From the NCBI RefSeq assembly GCF_014839805.1, contig NC_051129.1:7196920-7260919 (forward strand): a stretch of DNA of 64,000 bases, in the 5' to 3' direction. Below are positions 58,715-64,000 of the stretch, one piece after another; position 1 is the stretch's first letter; every line of letters begins with the position of its first letter. The position numbers were made by a program, and so were the translations under genes. The notes beneath the pieces were generated by a model. It saw only the letters and a program-made list of their open reading frames with translations. It had not been told where the DNA came from and searched no databases. Source of the stretch: Manduca sexta (taxonomy: Eukaryota > Arthropoda > Insecta > Lepidoptera > Sphingidae).

Positions 58715-61700
58715 TCGATTAGTACAATGATTGATAACTTAATTATAATGTAATTAATCATTGAAATCTAGACACGCGTCGGCCTGTCAGCCAAGAAAAA
58801 GGAAATAACACAAACTAGGTATTTGAGGTGTCAATAACTCAAAATTTATTAACAAAAAAACGTCAAATTTAAAGTTTAAGAGGTTTTAAATATTAAACAT
58901 TGTCTTGGCGAAAAAAAAAGTTTTAAATTTATTTTGAGATGCCGTATATTCTTAAATAAATTTCAGGATTATCTACAAACCTTGACACCCACTTAGGTTA
59001 TTTTTTTTTTGTTGTCGAATTTGACAGCCACGCCTATTCTTTTTAATACTGGGTTTGACTCTCATATTTTATATTTATGTTTTTGAGGGTATTACTTTGT
59101 TGCCTCGTTCCGAACGAACCCGACAGACGTTGACCTGTCAACTATGAATTTGCAGCGCGCATTCTCTCAATCGCTGAAATTAACTTTTCTTAAATTTTCT
59201 AACGTTCCGCTCAACTTCCTTAATTTTTTCTTTCATAAGAACCTTCTCCTGACAATAACAAACACAACAAAAAAAATAGTGAAATCGGTCAAGCCGTTCA
59301 CGCGTAATGGCGTGACCAAGAGAAATAGGGACTCATATATGTCGGAGAAAGCCATGTATCCGGTTAATTGTCGTTTGCGTGCATAACGCACAATAATTGT
59401 TAATCTAATTTTATTTGATTTGTTACATTTTTCTATTACTTAAAACCTTACGCATTAGCCATAATGTAATAGAAGTTTATTTAAAAATTATAATTTATGA
59501 AACGACCAATCAGAGCAAGGTACGTGCCTCGAGCGGGGTCGAGGCGCCATCTTTACTATTCAGGTAGGCCATGAGTGCTTTGGACATTCGTTGGAGGAAT
59601 CATGATAGTGACTGGTCGAGTTGACCGAGTTGGATCGTTGAGAATATTTGTTGGTTAAAGTAAGATCGGTGCCCTGAACCCGCTGCTCGGTCTTAATTGT
59701 CCACTTTTCTATCTTCATTATTGTAAAGTGACAAATATTGTTTAATTTGAATATAAAAATATCTGTGATCATTGTGTTTTGTGCTCGCATTTTACCCTGA
59801 TAACGCCCACTAAGTCCGCAACACTAATGATGATGTCGACGGGAATAATGCTTCTCCGACATATAGATTATAGATAATTTGAAAATTAAGCCACTTTTTA
59901 TGAAATTCGCCAGTTTTTATCCGAAGGAAATGTAAGGTATCCCTTACACTTTTAATCTGGTCTCATTTCAGTCCGTGATCTTCATATGCGTATTGATGTT
60001 AAATTCACAAAATTGCTCCGACTGTTGAGTCAAAGAAGACGTTCAATATGTTTTGCCGGAGTATGCGGAGTGGATCTCATAACTTAGGTTTCGATGTCGG
60101 AAGGGGCTATGATTTTAATAAAGAAGTATTTTGACATAGTGAATACAGAGTGAACATCCGTAAAAGCGGACGTATGGAGATACATGATTATGGATTTACG
60201 ACCAAGTTCTTAAATTAAGATAAAAAAAATCACAAAATATTCGGTAAAAAATTGATCAATATTTACTGATTGATCTAATGCCAGATTAAAAATCTGATCA
60301 CCTAATAATTGTTTAAACGTGTGTAAATGCCGCTGTGACATTTAGTACATGTCACAAAAACTGATCATGTTTTAATAATGAGGACTTTTTGTAGTAAATT
60401 TAACAAGTGGTACTTGAATCGCGAGTAACATTACTGTCTTCGTTATTCAAAACTTACCTGATTTAATTCCAGTGGACTACTTCCTGAATCCGATACTGAA
60501 TATAATTATATAACTATACTATACATATCTTTAGATATTAAACCAGCTATACCCGCCGCTCCGCCCGTTTAAATGTTGTTACCCGAAATCTGTTCCGGGT
60601 AGAAACATTTCACAACAGTCACCATAAAAAATCACCACATATCGTGTTAATATACGATTTAGTCTATCTGTACGTCGGCGATCGACTTAAATATTGCCTT
60701 TATAATGCGAAATATTGTTTTACACCCATAATATCATTTTCTATGATATCGTTTAAAAGGTAAGTTTGATAACATCTGTTTTTGAACAAAAAGGGCAAAC
60801 GAAATGTTGCAATATCGTCAGAAGTCAAGCAGTGGAACCAAGATCTCAATTATCTAGATATTGCATTTGACATAAAATGTCAGAAGATTCTTGATTATTA
60901 ATTTTAAACTATTAACATAGAATGCCGTATTATACTTTATACTGCTAACTAAGATATGACAGTGGACTGTTAAAATATTAAATCCAGTTGAAGTGATTTT
61001 TTATGATTAAACCTTCAGTCTAGTCACGTGACACGATTTACGCACTCAACGCATAATTGAATTAAAATCTTATCCATGATTTAAAAATATCGAAAGACAA
61101 AATGTCAAATGTTTTAATAATAAATAAGCATCATAATTGTGTATTAAATACGTTTCACATAAAACAAATATGTTCTTGCGGTAACATTTTTATTAATAAA
61201 TAGCACAATAAGTATAAATTATTATCATTGGATAGAATTGCACATAAACTGATCGCGTGCCAAAATAAATGACTTCCTTGCAGTTTATCTTAAGATTTAT
61301 TGGGGCCAAAACACATTACCAAGAAATGACATGCACGGACCATTAAAATATTTATAATACTTACACGTGTGTATGTCTTAATATAAAAGCAATTTACTGT
61401 GCATTTTAATGGAGTTGATTTGCTTAGATACCAAAATGGAAAATGACTGCCCTTTTCTCATATAAGTCGGGGCACTAGTACGTCTTCAAAGAGCAAAATA
61501 ATATTACGAGGGCAGTGTTGATAGCCGTAAAGGAAAAATAGTCACAAAATACCCTTTTTACCCATACGATTTTGAAAGCTTTCCTTTAATTATAACACCC
61601 GTAATCGAAAAAAGACGTATTCACCCCCATAGACGGAATAGGGATCCCTTACATGAGAACTAAATTTCTCATTAGGTACACAAAAATAAACATATTAAAA

Positions 61701-62030
61701 TAATTTAAAGTTACAACAAAATAATATTATTATGCTCTATGAAATACTTAACATTATGAACTTCAACAAAAAGGTTAACTGTTTTATTTCCACACTATTT
61801 GAGTTTAAATGTATTTCGCAATCGTTTCGTTGCGATAAGGTTATTTTAGAAGAAAAATAGCTGCTCTACTAATAGTATAGTGTTAGTACACAGAGCAGAG
61901 ATCATTACTTAATATATTCTCAGGAAAAAATGCGGGTAGCATTCCAATTAATGAACTTTGCAAAATAAAAGTAGTTTCATGGCCAGCGATGTTTTCCGGC
62001 GTCGCTAATCCATTGATCGTAACATACTCG
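58715..62030. other. Large intergenic stretch, no gene supported
   Basis: Two pieces look like old mobile-element sequence but are not identified: about 59080-59380 (with GAAATCGGTCAAGCCGTTCA) and about 59500-59830, whose compact structure could be a solo LTR. The rest is AT-rich with nothing recognised. Confidence 0.4.
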
Positions 62031-62040
62031 TATCAACAAG

Positions 62041-62105
62041 TATAAAACGCAGCACTGAGCACACTTATCCATCAGTTGTTCAGAGTAACGAAAACAACAC
62101 AGACC
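62041..62105 (+). promoter_or_regulatory. Shared-type core promoter and leader motif
   Basis: TATAAAA (62041-62047), CATCAGTT (62070-62077) and AACACAGACC (62096-62105). Confidence 0.8.
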
Positions 62106-62114
62106 TCTTCCACA

Positions 62115-62744
62115 ATGATGAAACTGGTGGTGTTGTCCTGTTTGATGGCCGCGGCGTCTGCCAGTGGGATCATTGCTCCCTACGCGTCGCTCGTGTACTC
62201 TGCGCCTCTGGTCGCCGCTCCCAACTACAGAGGACCGCTGTCCCTCGCTCCCGGCCAGCCTGCTAACGTGCTCGGCGCCGATGGCAGGCCCCTCGACACC
62301 CTGGACGTAAACTTGGACCGCGCAGCTCACTACACCGCCAAAGCCCTTGAGCCCTTCCACCTGCTCAAGAAGCGCTCCGCTGCCTTCGTCGCACCCATAG
62401 CTCCGCTGGTCTACTCTGCACCCCTAGTCGCTGCCCACAACTACAGAGGACCCCTGTCTCTGGCTCCCGGTCAGCCCGCCAACATCCTCGGCGCCGACGG
62501 CAGGCCCCTTGACACCTTGGAGGTTAACTTGGACCGCTCCGCTCACTACGCCTCTAAGGCCTTCAGTGTCCACTTGTTGAAGAAACGGTCCGCTCCCGTA
62601 ATCGCGCCCATCAGCACCTACGCCTTGGCTCACGCCCCAGTCGTCGCTCATGCTGCTCCGATTGCTTACTCCGCTCCCTTGGCTGCCGCTCACTACGCTC
62701 CTCTTGCCTACGCTGCCGCTCCTCTGGCCCACTGGTACAAATGA
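62115..62744 (+). CDS. Cuticle-type secreted protein with duplicated DTL(D/E)V-KKR module
   Basis: Single-exon gene of 209 residues, started at MMKLVVLSCL. The in-frame ATG at 62076 falls inside the initiator and is not the start. The signal peptide is MMKLVVLSCLMAAASASG. Two copies of a module of about 70 residues follow (about 22-91 and 95-160). Each reads LVYSAPLVAA.NYRGPLSLAP, GQPAN(V/I)LGADGRPLDTL, then V.LDR.AHY..KA and LLKKRSA, with KKR at 85-87 and 156-158. The C-terminus is Ala/Pro/Tyr-rich (YSAPLAAAHYAPLAYAAAP) and ends WYK. It is the intact paralogue of 55778-56349, with shared promoter, leader and 3' sequence (TGTAAATAAACGACTTT at 62773). AATAAA lies at 62777-62782. It is probably a structural or processed extracellular protein; no chitin-binding motif is seen. 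Confidence 0.88.
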   Translation: MMKLVVLSCLMAAASASGIIAPYASLVYSAPLVAAPNYRGPLSLAPGQPANVLGADGRPLDTLDVNLDRAAHYTAKALEPFHLLKKRSAAFVAPIAPLVYSAPLVAAHNYRGPLSLAPGQPANILGADGRPLDTLEVNLDRSAHYASKAFSVHLLKKRSAPVIAPISTYALAHAPVVAHAAPIAYSAPLAAAHYAPLAYAAAPLAHWYK

Positions 62745-62789
62745 ATACAAATTGCAACTATTAAATACCAAATGTAAATAAACGACTTT

Positions 62790-63040
62790 ACGATCATATT
62801 GTTATTTTTTTTTACATACCTTAATAATTTGACTAACATTTAACAGCAAATGAGGATCGGCGGATACTTGTACTATTTAAAATTTGATTATATATTTATT
62901 ACTTCTTGATTATGCAACACATATTATGTCCGTTACAATTATTCGTTCATTCATGGGATATTATGAAGTTTCACCACACCCCGTGATACTAATTGTATCA
63001 ACACGGTATAAGTATGAAATTTATACGAATATTTTAAAAC
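62790..63040. other. Short AT-rich spacer
   Basis: Nothing recognised. The open frame at 62884-63336 continues into the SINE and is not a gene. Confidence 0.4.
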
Positions 63041-63043
63041 ATG

Positions 63044-63290
63044 ATAACTGTCTCAGTAGCATAGTTGTACGACTACAGTGCTGCAGTGTCGAGTTCGATC
63101 CCCAGTCCGAACAAAGTAAGATTGGGTTTTTCTACTCAGTATCAACCCGAAGTCTGGAATTTGTGTCCGATATGGCAATAAGCGCGCTCCCTATCACATC
63201 ATGGGACGGAATACATACGGCGGAAGGTGGGTGCACCAGTTGCGCCTTTGACTACTCCTTCAGGGATAAAAAGGCGTTAGTGTATTTGTG
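63044..63290 (+). repeat. tRNA-derived SINE, family B
   Basis: The head (CTGTCTCAGTAGCATAGTTGT), a B-box (GAGTTCGATCCCC), the ATTGGGTTTTTCTACTCAGT segment and the TATCACATCATGGGACGGAA segment are all present. Confidence 0.8.
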
Positions 63291-64000
63291 CAATGTAGGA
63301 AATGATCCCAGGCCTCCATGTATTGGAACATTTTAACCTTCTAAGAAAGACAAGAGAGGTTGTCAGCGAGTAAGGTTTCTATACAATCTTATTTTCCCAA
63401 CAAATCCCACAAAGTTCACGATCCAGCTGTTATTTCACGTCACTTGTCTGTGAGATATCATACAAAACTAACTAAAAAATCTCGACATATCACACAATTA
63501 ACGTACATATTATAATAAGCAATAATAGTGACACTGCTGAGTACTTCAATGACACACCTCGTCTGTACGTACATTATAATCTCAAAACTTCCTGACTGTA
63601 ATGTATACAGTACGAGTATAGCACAAATTGATCAATCCACTTTATAAATAAATGATAAAACTTTAGCAATATCTCCCTACATTGCTTAATTTAATAATCT
63701 TTACACAATTACATGAAATTCCATGGAATACTTCACATACATAACAATTACTGAGGATTATAGGAAGGAACAATTACTGAAGAACGAACATACGAAACCT
63801 TAATACCTTATTTTATCTGATTTTATGAAGAGATTTATACAAACATAGCGTCTGTTGACTACTTCACTGTAGTGTTACTCGGCAACAAGTTAATAGCATC
63901 TGTTGCACGCCTTAAATATCATTACAAACTAACAAAAACACCAACTAAATTCATATAGAATTTAAAGTTATGTTCAGGTTTTGTCGGCGTTGGCACAGAT
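63291..64000. other. Intergenic sequence to the window end
   Basis: No gene or clear repeat recognised. Confidence 0.4.

Noticed and set aside
59500..59830. Possible solo LTR
   Set aside because: No matching second copy, no terminal TG..CA with a duplication that I could define; left as unidentified.

Overview
The window is nuclear DNA of a moth or butterfly. It is AT-rich, with short GC-rich coding islands, TATA/initiator promoters, phase-0 introns inside signal peptides, and many tRNA-derived SINEs and non-LTR retrotransposon relics of the kind found in Lepidoptera. Two 500-base runs of N (2213-2712 and 17821-18320) show a scaffold with gaps of unknown size. The species cannot be named from the sequence.

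The main content is a cluster of twelve genes for small secreted low-complexity proteins of the Ala/Pro/Val/Tyr-rich structural-cuticle type. None has a visible Rebers-Riddiford chitin-binding consensus. Left part: 538-1136 (+), 4696-5219 (-), 21455-22296 (+), 24852-25412 (-), 27581-28178 (+, near-identical to the first) and 34337-40787 (+). The last has three exons and 6 kb of introns, and no single open frame reveals it. All six have a 4- or 6-codon first exon and a phase-0 intron inside the signal peptide. Right part: 43975-45168 (+), 48332-48868 (+), 49835-50569 (-), 51361-51801 (+), 52952-53623 (-), 55778-56349 (+, broken by a one-base frameshift) and 62115-62744 (+). These have no intron in the coding region.

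The right-hand genes share pieces. Six have a CATCAGT initiator about 30 bases after a TATA box, and five of those also have AACACAGACC just before the ATG. Four have an SHQSR(I/V/L)D motif. Most have dibasic (K/R/H)KR(S/A) sites, often after a conserved (D)TPEV/DTLDV...AH(F/Y) segment. Together they look like a co-expressed set of secreted, possibly proteolytically processed, extracellular-matrix proteins.

Between the genes lie six copies of one tRNA-derived SINE (family A), about eleven of a second (family B), a 5'-truncated Jockey-like LINE at about 10466-13345, a RNase H fragment of another LINE at 10000-10385, an RTE-like LINE remnant at 38390-38610, and a small retroelement copy with a 15-bp target-site duplication at 24069-24350. 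There is also a satellite array with 171-bp monomers (15305-17820) that runs into the second gap, a large inverted repeat just after that gap (18423-19308), and a direct duplication of about 2.2 kb (1-2212 and 27045-29256) carrying the first cuticle gene. The duplication may be real or may be uncollapsed haplotypes.
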